Below, piece by piece: positions 36,185 through 44,218 of a DNA stretch of 44,478 nucleotides (positions are counted from its first letter, which is position 1; each line of letters begins with the position of its first letter). This stretch comes from Verrucomicrobiota bacterium (GTDB lineage Bacteria; Verrucomicrobiota; Verrucomicrobiia; Limisphaerales; J093), in the NCBI GenBank assembly GCA_012517065.1, contig JAAYVR010000164.1, positions 1 through 44,478 on the forward strand, read 5' to 3'. A model generated the notes under the pieces. It was not told the DNA's origin, made no database searches, and saw nothing but the letters and a program-made list of their open reading frames with translations. The position numbers and the translations under genes are program-made.

Positions 36185-37075
36185 ATGGCGATTCTCGTTG
36201 ACCCAGCAACCAAGGTTCTGATCCAGGGCATCACCGGAACATTCGGTGCGTGTCATACCCGGCTCAGCATCGAGTACGGAACGAAGATCGTCGCCGGCGT
36301 TACCCCCGGCAAAGGCGGACAGGTCTTCGACAACCGAATCCCGATTTTTGATTCCGTGGCTGAGGCGGTTCGCGAAACCGGCGCCACTGCGTCATGCATT
36401 TTTGTGCCCCGCGCAAACGCGGCTGATGCCATCATCGAAGCCGCTGAAGCAGGCTTGCAGCTTGCCGTTTGCATCACTGAGGGCATTCCCATACATGAGA
36501 TGCTCGTCGTCAAACGCGCGCTCTCGATGCATCAGATGAAGCTCGTCGGTCCCAATTGCCCGGGCATTGTAACACCTGGTCAAGAGCCGGATTCGCGCGG
36601 CGGCTGCAGAATCGGTATTGCTCCGGGTTACATTCACAGGCAAGGGCACATCGGCGTCGTTTCGCGGAGCGGTACGCTCACCTACGAGGCTGTCTGGCAA
36701 ATCACACGCCGCGGCGCAGGACAGTCAACATGCGTCGGCATCGGCGGCGACCCTGTATGCGGGTTGTCGCTCCTTGATGTTGTGCGCCTGTTCAACGAAG
36801 ACCCTGACACACACGGCATCGTCATCATCGGCGAAATTGGCGGGTCAGCGGAGCAGGAAACCGCTGAGTGGATTCAGACTAACTGCAGAAAACCCGTCGC
36901 GGCATTCGTCGCCGGCACCACTGCGCCTTCAGGACGGCGTCTCGGCCACGCAGGCGCCATCGCCAATTCCACCCACGAAACTGCAGCCGCAAAAATCGCC
37001 GTGTTCCGTGATTGCAGAATCCCGGTCGCAGACTCCCCCTCAGCAATCGCCGACACGATTCTCAAGCTCCTTTGA
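36185..37075 (+). CDS. sucD: Succinyl-CoA ligase subunit alpha
   Basis: SucD binds CoA and carries the phosphohistidine of succinyl-CoA ligase. The 296-residue protein has the CoA-binding opening VLIQGITGTFG (11-21; the usual QGFTG wording is changed), GGQVFDN, the GPNCPGI loop (122-128) and GHAGAI with the active-site H255. Length is normal. It is the last gene of the nrdJ-sucC-sucD group. No terminator hairpin with a T-run is visible in 37076-37212. Confidence 0.96.
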   Translation: MAILVDPATKVLIQGITGTFGACHTRLSIEYGTKIVAGVTPGKGGQVFDNRIPIFDSVAEAVRETGATASCIFVPRANAADAIIEAAEAGLQLAVCITEGIPIHEMLVVKRALSMHQMKLVGPNCPGIVTPGQEPDSRGGCRIGIAPGYIHRQGHIGVVSRSGTLTYEAVWQITRRGAGQSTCVGIGGDPVCGLSLLDVVRLFNEDPDTHGIVIIGEIGGSAEQETAEWIQTNCRKPVAAFVAGTTAPSGRRLGHAGAIANSTHETAAAKIAVFRDCRIPVADSPSAIADTILKLL

Positions 37076-37195
37076 CGCAACCAAAGCTTGTGCGAATTGA
37101 AATGATATAGACAATCCACCCCAACACATTTATCGAGCGCCGGCAGCATGGCCTGACAGGCTCGTCAAATCGCCAGCCCCGGCGCTTTGCGGAGA

Positions 37196-37209
37196 CTGTA
37201 ATCTTACAG
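37196..37209 (+). promoter_or_regulatory. Inverted repeat at the start of the YggT-like gene
   Basis: CTGTAA-TC-TTACAG is a perfect 6+6 palindrome ending 3 nt before the ATG, where a ribosome binding site would be. The TGTAA half-site resembles those upstream of nrdJ. Confidence 0.35.
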
Positions 37210-37212
37210 CCA

Positions 37213-38049
37213 ATGAATCTTGCCGATTACCTGCTGAATGTGGCAGCGGTCTTGCTCTGGTTGGGCTGGCGATCAGCTCGATTCATCAAACCCGCACCGG
37301 CTGCGACAATTTCATCCGTACTCAAACATGTGGGGACAAAAAGGTCGCGCCGATGGCTTCTCCTCGTTTGGTTGCTCGCCCTGCTGCTGGGCAGAGGCGT
37401 GCTCTATTGGCGGATTGGATCCCGCGTCAACTGGGTGCCGATCTTGGACATCGGTTGCCTGAGCCTCCAGTTCAACAGCGTTTCACCCACGCGCATGTTG
37501 ATCTTCTCTTTCGCCAGCTTTGGAGTGATGCTGTTTGTTTTCTACGTCTGGCTGCTCCTGTTGGACGTCGTGAATCGACGTGTGCCCGACACCGATATCT
37601 GGCAGAAAATGATCAGACTTCACCTCGGCTGGCTTCATAACCTGCCCGCCATCCTCAAACTCACGTTGCCAGCCTTCGTTCTGGCCGCAGGCTGGGTGTT
37701 TGCGACCCCATACCTCGTTGAGGCCGGAATGGCTGTGCGCCCAACCTCAGCCGTCCATATCATCCAACAGGCTGCAGTAGTCGGCCTCGGCGCCTTCCTC
37801 GCATGGAAGTATCTGATCGTTGTCATCTTGTTCCTTGGCATCGTGAACACCTACCTCTACCTCGGCAGCCATTCGTTTTGGAGCTTTGTCAACGTCACCA
37901 GCCGCAACATCCTCGGTCCTCTGCGATGCGCACCGCTGCGCACCGGCCGTGTCGATTTCTCAGGCGCCGTCGCGCTCGCCCTGGTGTGGCTTGTGTGGAC
38001 CGCCGCAGAACGTTTCTTAAGCGTTCTTTTCAGACGATTGCCACTATGA
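37213..38049 (+). CDS. YggT-like integral membrane protein
   Basis: The 278-residue protein has about six hydrophobic segments in two similar halves, each followed by an amphipathic stretch. The second half contains NVTSRNILGPLRCAPLRTGRVDFSG, which fits the YGGT repeat pattern (N-P-x-x-x-P-x-R plus a downstream D-F-S). The gene overlaps a YggU/DUF167 gene by 4 bp, the same neighbourhood as yggT-yggU in proteobacteria, which supports the call. The function of YggT is not well established; roles in osmotic tolerance and cell division have been proposed for relatives. Confidence 0.65.
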   Translation: MNLADYLLNVAAVLLWLGWRSARFIKPAPAATISSVLKHVGTKRSRRWLLLVWLLALLLGRGVLYWRIGSRVNWVPILDIGCLSLQFNSVSPTRMLIFSFASFGVMLFVFYVWLLLLDVVNRRVPDTDIWQKMIRLHLGWLHNLPAILKLTLPAFVLAAGWVFATPYLVEAGMAVRPTSAVHIIQQAAVVGLGAFLAWKYLIVVILFLGIVNTYLYLGSHSFWSFVNVTSRNILGPLRCAPLRTGRVDFSGAVALALVWLVWTAAERFLSVLFRRLPL

Positions 38050-38348
38050 ACCCCGCATGGCTAAACCCCTCGTCCAGCTCTGTTTCCATCTCCGTCAAGG
38101 TCCAGCCACGCGCCGCACAGAATGCCGTTCGGGATACGGGCGGACCCGAATTGCATGTGCGCCTCACCGCACCACCTGTTGATAATGAAGCAAACGTCGA
38201 ATTGGTCAGGTTTATCTCCAAACTTCTCGATTGCCCAAGGAATTCCATCCAAATCCGCCGGGGCCACACCTCACGTCACAAGGTCCTCGAAATCAGTGGA
38301 CTTACACCCGAACTGATCGTAAAACGCCTCCTCGCCAACAAGGAATGA
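38046..38348 (+). CDS. YggU/DUF167 family protein
   Basis: The 100-residue cytoplasmic protein matches the DUF167 fold: VSISVKVQPRAAQNAV, LHVRLTAPPVDNEANVELVRFISKLL (split by the family's PVDxxAN motif) and the C-terminal IRRGHTSRHKVLEI. Its biochemical role is unknown. The ATG overlaps the upstream stop (ATGA). The short length and full motif set indicate an intact gene. Confidence 0.9.
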   Translation: MNPAWLNPSSSSVSISVKVQPRAAQNAVRDTGGPELHVRLTAPPVDNEANVELVRFISKLLDCPRNSIQIRRGHTSRHKVLEISGLTPELIVKRLLANKE

Positions 38349-38754
38349 GTCCACCAGCCGCGTTCGGCACAATAAATGCTCCTTTCTCAAACGTGAACAT
38401 TATGAGCGATCGATGCCTCTTGGTTAAAAGACAACTGCTCTTGCAGTTCGCACGACGTCATCGCCGTCGTTTCCCGCGCACTTCAGACAGCCCATTGTGC
38501 TCTGCATCGGCAGCTTTTTCTACCTCAGCCCCAACCTGTTGCAAATCCCCATTGCCGGAATCGTGTCGAGCTGCAACCGCTGAGTTCCAAGATTGCTCCG
38601 ACTCCCCGTAGCCCGGCGTAGCCGGAACCAAAGTCGCCTGACGGGCAACGCCCCTAACCCTTGCACCACCCCGGACCTTCAGCCACGCCCGGCTGGGAAA
38701 TATGCCTTGCGACTCCGTCGCAAGGAAAGGTGCGCTAATCCCAATGCTTCTTCA
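38349..38754. other. Gene-free region before the second repeat island
   Basis: No supported gene. A short hydrophobic frame near 38495-38582 (reading IVLCIGSFFYLSPNLLQIPI) might be decayed membrane-protein sequence, but I cannot name it. The stretch around 38610-38640 contains GTAGCCCGGCGTAGCCGG, a small tandem/palindromic motif. Confidence 0.4.
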
Positions 38755-38865
38755 CGCGCTGCCGCGGATGCAGTGGGCGGTGCCAGGCGCGAAGCGTTTG
38801 GAGTGCGGCAGCTTGCTGCCGCTTTGTTCTTCGGCCCAAACAACGTGCCTGTCCCCATATCCCAT
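38755..38865 (-). repeat. Family B repeat, copy B4 (inverted)
   Basis: The reverse complement of B1-B3, with the GCGGCAG-CAAG-CTGCCGC hairpin intact and the head ending in the CCTGTCCCCATATCCCA stretch on the plus strand. Confidence 0.88.
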
Positions 38866-38892
38866 GGTCCACATCAGCCCGATGACCGGTCA

Positions 38893-39137
38893 TGCGACCC
38901 GTTTCCATCCCACAAATCGGGCCACCGAACATACATTGGTTGGGTGCGGCGAAGAATCGCCTCGCTCCTGCCGACGCGTTAGAATAAACACCGGCGGTCG
39001 GGAGCGCGGCCATCCTCGGCCGCATCAACCCGACAACCGATCCTACGACCCGTTTCGATCATGCAAATCGGGCCACCGAACATACACCGGTTGGGTGCGG
39101 CGAAGAATCGCCGCGCTCCTGCCGACGCGTTGAAAGA
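38893..39137 (+). repeat. Family C tandem: one truncated and one full unit
   Basis: The truncated unit (38893-38985) lacks the GCGGCCG hairpin part. The full unit (38986-39137) has GCGGCCA-TCCT-CGGCCGC near its start and GCGGCGA-AGAA-TCGCCGC (39097-39114). Confidence 0.85.
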
Positions 39138-39285
39138 AACAAGCGCCAACGGCGCGGTCTCATACCAGCGTGGGGCGCAGCCCCACGAAGGGCGCCCATA
39201 TGATCTTCCACCATCCAAGGGCTGAGAGCCCGACCCATTACATTCCCTTTCGCGTCTTTCGCGTTATTTCGCGGTTGAAACCTGC
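39131..39285 (+). repeat. Module D, copy D1
   Basis: It matches 18577-18720: GCGCC-AAC-GGCGC, GTGGGGC-GCA-GCCCCAC and GGGCTGAGAGCCC hairpins, then the CGCGTCTTTCGCG stretch. Here it is followed by a family A element in the opposite relative orientation to copy 2. Confidence 0.82.
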
Positions 39286-39302
39286 CTGGGGCGGTGCCCA
39301 AG

Positions 39303-39367
39303 CCCGGGAATCGCACCGCCTAACTAGACCAAGACACCCAAAGCTTCATTCCGGTGCGATTACCGGG
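39303..39367 (+). repeat. Family A hairpin element, copy A6
   Basis: A 16-bp stem (39303-39318 with 39352-39367) with one mismatch and a 33-nt loop (39319-39351). G39313:C39357 replaces the T:A pair at the same place in A2. Confidence 0.9.
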
Positions 39368-39368
39368 C

Positions 39369-39402
39369 CAGGCTGGTATAGGGCGGGCCTTCGGCCCTCA
39401 TC
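39369..39402 (+). repeat. Family F hairpin, second copy
   Basis: The AGGCTGGTAT stretch and GGGCC-TTC-GGCCC hairpin match 18435-18470. The region 39403-39574 beyond holds only GTCTTTG-type short repeats and no gene. Confidence 0.7.
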
Positions 39403-39574
39403 AACTCGTGCGGACCAGCAGTGGTGATTACATCGAGACACTTGTCGGTGTCCCCTGTCCCGGGTCTTTGGTCTTTGGTCTTTTCTGCCCGCGCTTCCGC
39501 AGGCGCGTTGCAACACCCAACGGCGTCGGGACCGTTCCTCTCTTCCCACAACAAGCCTCAGCCCAAGGCGAATC

Positions 39575-40291
39575 TCATTGCGGACGAGCGATCGCAACAA
39601 GGCTCTGTCCGATAGGCGGGCGCGCGATCCGCGTCTCCGCCGCGTTCACTACAGGAAGAACCAGTCGATCATACCACCGCACCGCCCAAACGCCAAAGCG
39701 GCGGCGACGCAACACACAGAAGTTCAGCCACCAAAGCAGATAACCAATCCCATTGAAATAATGCAGCAAATCAATCGCGAATCCTGCACGCGCGAGTTTC
39801 GCAAGCAACTCCCGGCGCCCATAACGCCTGTAATGCCCGAAATCCCTGTCTATCGGCGCATAAATCTCCTGACGCGCAGGCACGAACAAACAGAGCCTGC
39901 CCCGCCCAGCGCAGAGAATGGACGCATAAGTTTTCAACTCGGCCTCGTCGTCGGCTATGTGCTCAAGAACATTTATGCTTACTATGGCATCCCATGGTGG
40001 TCCGGGCGGGAGCGTCTGCACTGTGCCAACATGCACAGTCACCCTCGGGCACGTTTCGCGCAGAACTCTGCAGAAATCCGGATTTGGCTCGACTGCAACC
40101 AGCTCGTCTATTCCCGGACGGGTCAGCAACATGGAAGTGAACTGCCCAATGCCGGCGCCCACTTCAAGAACGCGTCCGCGCAAACAGGAATCAAACTCCT
40201 TCAACACCGCCGCACGATACCGATGCGCATTGCGCAGGCTGTCGAACTCGAAGCTGCCAAGTTGAGGCGATTTGTCAGGTAACCCGTTCAT
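39575..40291 (-). CDS. Class I SAM-dependent methyltransferase
   Basis: The 238-residue cytoplasmic protein has the SAM-binding motif [13 protein letters not shown] (about 42-53), the acidic VAVEPN after strand 2, the motif IV region [20 protein letters not shown] and a C-terminal half with [12 protein letters not shown] typical of glycan- or lipid-linked methyltransferases. ATG 40291 overlaps the upstream glycosyltransferase by 17 bp; the longer frame to 40333 is less likely. Pairing with a dolichol-phosphate-mannose-like GT2 suggests a role in cell-surface glycan or polyprenyl-glycan modification (inference). Confidence 0.85.
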   Translation of the reverse strand: MNGLPDKSPQLGSFEFDSLRNAHRYRAAVLKEFDSCLRGRVLEVGAGIGQFTSMLLTRPGIDELVAVEPNPDFCRVLRETCPRVTVHVGTVQTLPPGPPWDAIVSINVLEHIADDEAELKTYASILCAGRGRLCLFVPARQEIYAPIDRDFGHYRRYGRRELLAKLARAGFAIDLLHYFNGIGYLLWWLNFCVLRRRRFGVWAVRWYDRLVLPVVNAAETRIARPPIGQSLVAIARPQ

Positions 40292-41120
40292 CTTTGGCGA
40301 CAGCCGGCCTGCCCAGGCCAATCGCACGATCAAAAAAGTTATACTTCACGATGCACCGCAGCGCACTCAAACCGTCACGCCAATTGGCCTTCTTGCCTTC
40401 ACGATATGTTCGTCCATGGTACGAAATGGGAACCTCGTATATTCTAGCTCCCATGCGGCTGAGTTTTGCCGTGATTTCGATCTCGAATCCAAAGCGCATT
40501 TCTTTCAACCGAACGTTCTGTATCAACTCCCGCCGGAACGCTTTGAAACACGTTTCTACGTCCGTCAGGTTCAGATCGGTCGCCATGTTTGAAAACAGCG
40601 TAAGCACCTTGTTCCCCAGTGAATGCCAGAAATACAAAACCCGATGTGCGCCCGCCCCAAGAAACCGCGAGCCATAAACCGCGTCCGCCTTCCCGCTCAC
40701 CAGCGGCCCTAGCAACAGATAGTACTCAGCAGGATCGTACTCCAAATCGGCGTCTTGTATGATCACAAACTGCGATGTGGCCCTGGCAAGGCCTGTCCGC
40801 ACCGCCATCCCCTTTCCAAAATTGCGAGGGTGTCTCACCACACAAAGCCGCGAATCGACCGCTGCGCATTTCTCGAGCACCGGCCAAGTGCCGTCAGACG
40901 ACCCGTCGTCAACCACAACCACCTGCTGCACCGGTCTCTGGCGGAGGACATTGGCAATCACGTGGCTCACCGTGGCAGCCTCGTTGTACACAGGCATGAC
41001 GACTGTAAGGCACGGTGCAACGTCAGCGTTGCCATGCAGCACGCCGCTCGCATCTTCAGTATCGCTGTGCCACGCCAAGTTCACTGTTTTCCGCAACTTG
41101 GCAATAACACGCCGCACCAC
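40275..41120 (-). CDS. Glycosyltransferase family 2 (dolichyl-phosphate-mannose synthase-like)
   Basis: The 281-residue protein has the GT-A opening [26 protein letters not shown], the metal-binding QDADLEYDP and the FRRELI-containing acceptor loop (YGSRFLG, CFKAF) characteristic of DPM1/polyprenyl-phosphate glycosyltransferases. About 35 residues precede the domain. No C-terminal membrane helices are present, so it would act at the membrane surface. No ATG exists before the catalytic domain; GTG 41120 (or the adjacent GTG 41117) is the start. It is divergent from the sigma-54 response regulator with 66 bp between them. Confidence 0.9.
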   Translation of the reverse strand: MVRRVIAKLRKTVNLAWHSDTEDASGVLHGNADVAPCLTVVMPVYNEAATVSHVIANVLRQRPVQQVVVVDDGSSDGTWPVLEKCAAVDSRLCVVRHPRNFGKGMAVRTGLARATSQFVIIQDADLEYDPAEYYLLLGPLVSGKADAVYGSRFLGAGAHRVLYFWHSLGNKVLTLFSNMATDLNLTDVETCFKAFRRELIQNVRLKEMRFGFEIEITAKLSRMGARIYEVPISYHGRTYREGKKANWRDGLSALRCIVKYNFFDRAIGLGRPAVAKDERVT

Positions 41121-41186
41121 TCAAGAAAAAACCTCGAACTTCACTTTTCCGTGGTCTGCGGCACCGTCACGTGTTAGTAATCTGGC

Positions 41187-42596
41187 ATGGGCGAATCGGG
41201 ATTCAAAGGCCTCAGTATATTGATAATCGAGGACGAGATTCTGCTGCGCAAACAACTCGCGGCATACCTCGAATCGCTGGAAATGGATGTCGTCGCGGTC
41301 GGAACTCTGGCTTCCGCCCGGGCCGCACTCGAAGGCGCCGACTACGATTACGCGCTGGTCGATGTGAATTTGCCTGACGGCCAGGGGACAGAACTGTTGC
41401 GTGACCGTCGTTTGACACAAAGCACCGGCGTTATCGTAATGACGGCCGATGGCGGCGTGGCAGGGGCCGTGGAAGCCATGCGCCTTGGCGCACTGGATTA
41501 CCTCGTTAAACCTTTCGAACCAGCCGAGCTGCCCCTGGTCATCACAAGAGCCAGACGCGCAAGACAGGAAGCCCGCCTCGCAGAACACCGGCGGACAGGT
41601 GAATCCGGCGAAAACCTCGTCTTCGGTCCGTCACTGGCCACAGTTCGCGCGCAACTGGAGCGAATTGTCGCCGCTGACGAGCGCCTGCGATCGCATTTGC
41701 CGCCGGTGCTTATCGTCGGTGAGACCGGGACGGGCAAAACCGCCACGGCACGCTGGCTTCACCATCACGGCCCCCGCGCGGCAAATCCAATGGTCGAAGT
41801 CAACTGCCCCGCCCTGCCCGAGACACTGGCCGAGTCCGAACTTTTCGGCCACGAACGCGGAGCATTCACCGACGCGCGGACCACCCGAATAGGGCTCTTC
41901 GAAGCAGCAAACGGCGGCACGTTGTTTCTTGACGAACTATCCAGCCTGAGCCCGGGTATCCAAGCCAAGGTGCTCACCGCAATTGAAGACCATGTGATCC
42001 GCAGAGTCGGCGGGAACCAGTCGATCGCCGTCGATGTCCGAGTGATCGCTGCCACCAATCAGGACCTCAAGAAACTGGTCGAAACAGGCAGATTCAGAGA
42101 AGACCTCTACCACCGGCTTGATCTGTTTCACATCCGGTTGCCGCCTTTGCGAGAACGACGAGAAGATCTCCCCGCACTTGCTGAAGCGCTTTTGACCCGC
42201 CTCTGCAAACGTCACAGGGTCGCACCCAAGAAAATCTCAACTGCGGGCCTCGAACGTCTTCTCTCCTACGCTTGGCCCGGAAACGTGCGCGAATTGGCCC
42301 ATGAACTCGAACGCGCCATCGTTTTTTCCGACAGCGACACAATCGATTTCGATCATCTCGCGGGCATCGGCCAACAGTCCGTGCAAACTGCCTGCAATCC
42401 ATCAACCCCGAATGATTGGTTCAATCGAGGTTATGTTTTCCCACAGCAAGGTTTTTCTTTGGAAGAAGCAATTGACCGCATCGTTCTGCACGCCCTCAAG
42501 CAAACAAACGGCAATGTCTCCGCCGCCGCAAGACTGCTGGGCGTGTCACGAGACGTCGTCCGCCACAGAATCGAGACAAGACGCCTCGCAGTTTGA
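41187..42596 (+). CDS. Sigma-54-dependent response regulator (NtrC family)
   Basis: The 469-residue protein has a receiver domain (about 8-120; acidic pair E16/D17, phosphorylation site D59, K108). An AAA+ domain follows (about 147-385): Walker A GETGTGKT (178-185), Walker B GGTLFLDE (243-250) and the sigma-54 contact loop reading GAFTDA (225-230) instead of the classic GAFTGA. The C-terminal Fis-like helix-turn-helix (about 440-465) has NVSAAARLLGVSRDVVRHRI. When phosphorylated it should activate sigma-54 promoters. No histidine kinase is adjacent, so it is an orphan here. Its short divergent spacer with the GT2 gene makes that operon one possible target. Confidence 0.92.
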   Translation: MGESGFKGLSILIIEDEILLRKQLAAYLESLEMDVVAVGTLASARAALEGADYDYALVDVNLPDGQGTELLRDRRLTQSTGVIVMTADGGVAGAVEAMRLGALDYLVKPFEPAELPLVITRARRARQEARLAEHRRTGESGENLVFGPSLATVRAQLERIVAADERLRSHLPPVLIVGETGTGKTATARWLHHHGPRAANPMVEVNCPALPETLAESELFGHERGAFTDARTTRIGLFEAANGGTLFLDELSSLSPGIQAKVLTAIEDHVIRRVGGNQSIAVDVRVIAATNQDLKKLVETGRFREDLYHRLDLFHIRLPPLRERREDLPALAEALLTRLCKRHRVAPKKISTAGLERLLSYAWPGNVRELAHELERAIVFSDSDTIDFDHLAGIGQQSVQTACNPSTPNDWFNRGYVFPQQGFSLEEAIDRIVLHALKQTNGNVSAAARLLGVSRDVVRHRIETRRLAV

Positions 42597-42904
42597 CATT
42601 ACGCCCAAGAATCGCTGCGCAGCAACGGGGACAACTCTCTCCCACCCTCACCCGGAAATCTCTCCGTCCGACTGGCCAGATGCAGAGAAACTCTGACTAA
42701 GCTGAGGTTCCCAGGCCAAGCTATTGCAGCAGCTTTCGAAAAACCCAAGTCCTACGGTGCTGCGCGTATGCGCAGGTACGCAACCTTGGGCGCCGCAGAT
42801 GCACAAGAATCGCCCCGCTTCAGTCCAGATGGTTTCATTGGCCTGCCGGGGTCACACACTCAAGAATGGCGTTCTTGACTTGCAGCGGGTGCCCTGCCCG
42901 CAAC
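42597..42904. other. Intergenic gap with a possible decayed family A element
   Basis: No gene is visible in these 308 bases, which lie at the 3' ends of two convergent genes. Bases 42651-42700 begin like a family A left arm (CCCGGAAATCTCTCCG) but lack a good right arm. A 7-bp TCAAGAA/TTCTTGA hairpin with a 5-nt loop sits at 42860-42878, without a T-run. Confidence 0.4.
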
Positions 42905-44101
42905 TCAAACCGCGAGGTTCTTTAACATTTCTTTTCTGCTGAAAGGTTTGATCTTGGCGGCTATCCACTCGCGCATTGCTTTTCCTTGCGGCGTCTGTTG
43001 TGGATAAGAGACAAACCTCAGCTCCAACTTGAGCCGGTCGGCGATGCGTTTTGCCATGACAGGCCAAACGAGCCCAATGTCGCCTGTGATCGCGATGCTG
43101 GTCTCGAGACGCGCAAAACCCGACATCTCCATCCGAAATGGCACGTTGAACAGTTTTGTTTTTGGCAGGCCTTTGTCGATTGCTTCCTGCACAGAGTTGT
43201 TCTGTCGTTCGGCTTGCCAGACTCTTTCAAGAGCGGGGTCCAAATCGATTCTGATCAATGTTTTCCCTTCGAGTGAATAAGTCGGATGCCCCTGCCATGC
43301 ACTCCAGAGTCCATGGCCGGTATGAGTCTCGAACGGGCCATCGTGAACTTCCTGCGTTAAGGCGACGGCTGATTCAACTATCACGTCCGCATCGGCCAGC
43401 ATGCGGGCAAGACGCGATGCTCTTTCCGTGATTGAGATGCTATCGCCAATTGCAAGGCCAACAGCCCCGCCACCGATCAACTGCGGTATGGTCACCAACA
43501 CAGGCAAACCGCGGCGACTTCCAATGCCGATCATGGTCCGTTCATCTGCGCCATAGCCGGCAAGAGCTTCGAACGTGGTGCTGCGTTGCCGCGCAAGCTG
43601 GAGAATCTCGGTCGAGACCCGCTCGATATAAAGCCCCATCGGATAACCGAGATTGCCAGCGGCTTTTATAATCACGTTTCCCTCGGCTTGCTCCAACCGC
43701 GCCAAAAGATCACTGTCCAGCGGCATGTACTCGGCGATTTCATTCAAAACAGCATCATCGAGCACGGACAACTCGAACGTGCCGCCCCGCGGCAGAACCG
43801 TTTCGCTGATCCCAAGAACTCGCCCATCCACGCGCTTTACCTTGTCAAGAACTCCGCCCATTTCGTGCGCAACAACCGCCGAACTCGTCGTCACTCCGTC
43901 CACAACCCCGAGTCGCATCAATTCGGCCACGAGCGTTGTCACACCCTCGTGCAGATTTGGGCCGCTGCCGGTGACAACGACAACACGGCCGCCACGTTCT
44001 TTCGCACTCACGATGCGATCCACCGCAGCCCAAACACGCTCAAGCTGCATGCGATCAAGCTGATTCTCCAGCGCTGCCACTGCTTCGATGTCTGTTTGCA
44101 T
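42905..44101 (-). CDS. Unrecognised 398-aa cytoplasmic protein (weakly deoxyhypusine-synthase-like)
   Basis: I cannot assign a function. The N-terminal half reads VVVVTGSGPNLHEGV, AELMRLGVVDGVTTSSAVVAHEM and later IKAAGNLGYPMGLYIERV. The gain of a Gly-rich strand-loop followed by a serine/threonine loop and H-E is reminiscent of the NAD-binding fold of deoxyhypusine synthase relatives. The C-terminal half has GADERTMIGIGSRRGLPVLV, IGGGAVGLAIGDS and ETHTGHGLWSAWQG. No signal or membrane helix is present. ATG 44101 is supported by an upstream AAGGA at good spacing. It is convergent with the response regulator and flanked upstream by repeats. Length and composition indicate a real gene; the family idea is a guess. 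Confidence 0.7.
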   Translation of the reverse strand: MQTDIEAVAALENQLDRMQLERVWAAVDRIVSAKERGGRVVVVTGSGPNLHEGVTTLVAELMRLGVVDGVTTSSAVVAHEMGGVLDKVKRVDGRVLGISETVLPRGGTFELSVLDDAVLNEIAEYMPLDSDLLARLEQAEGNVIIKAAGNLGYPMGLYIERVSTEILQLARQRSTTFEALAGYGADERTMIGIGSRRGLPVLVTIPQLIGGGAVGLAIGDSISITERASRLARMLADADVIVESAVALTQEVHDGPFETHTGHGLWSAWQGHPTYSLEGKTLIRIDLDPALERVWQAERQNNSVQEAIDKGLPKTKLFNVPFRMEMSGFARLETSIAITGDIGLVWPVMAKRIADRLKLELRFVSYPQQTPQGKAMREWIAAKIKPFSRKEMLKNLAV

Positions 44102-44218
44102 GTTCTTCCTTGTTTACATCAACTGGCCATGTCTGGAAACTTCGAATATGACACAAGGCGGCAGCGTGAATCCCACCCGATCCGGGTCTGCAGGAACCAA
44201 CGCGCCCTGCCCTACACG

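Noticed and set aside
34954-36201. A 415-codon plus-strand frame over sucC
   Set aside because: The composition is extremely Arg/Pro/Ser/His-rich and sucC is clearly encoded in another frame.
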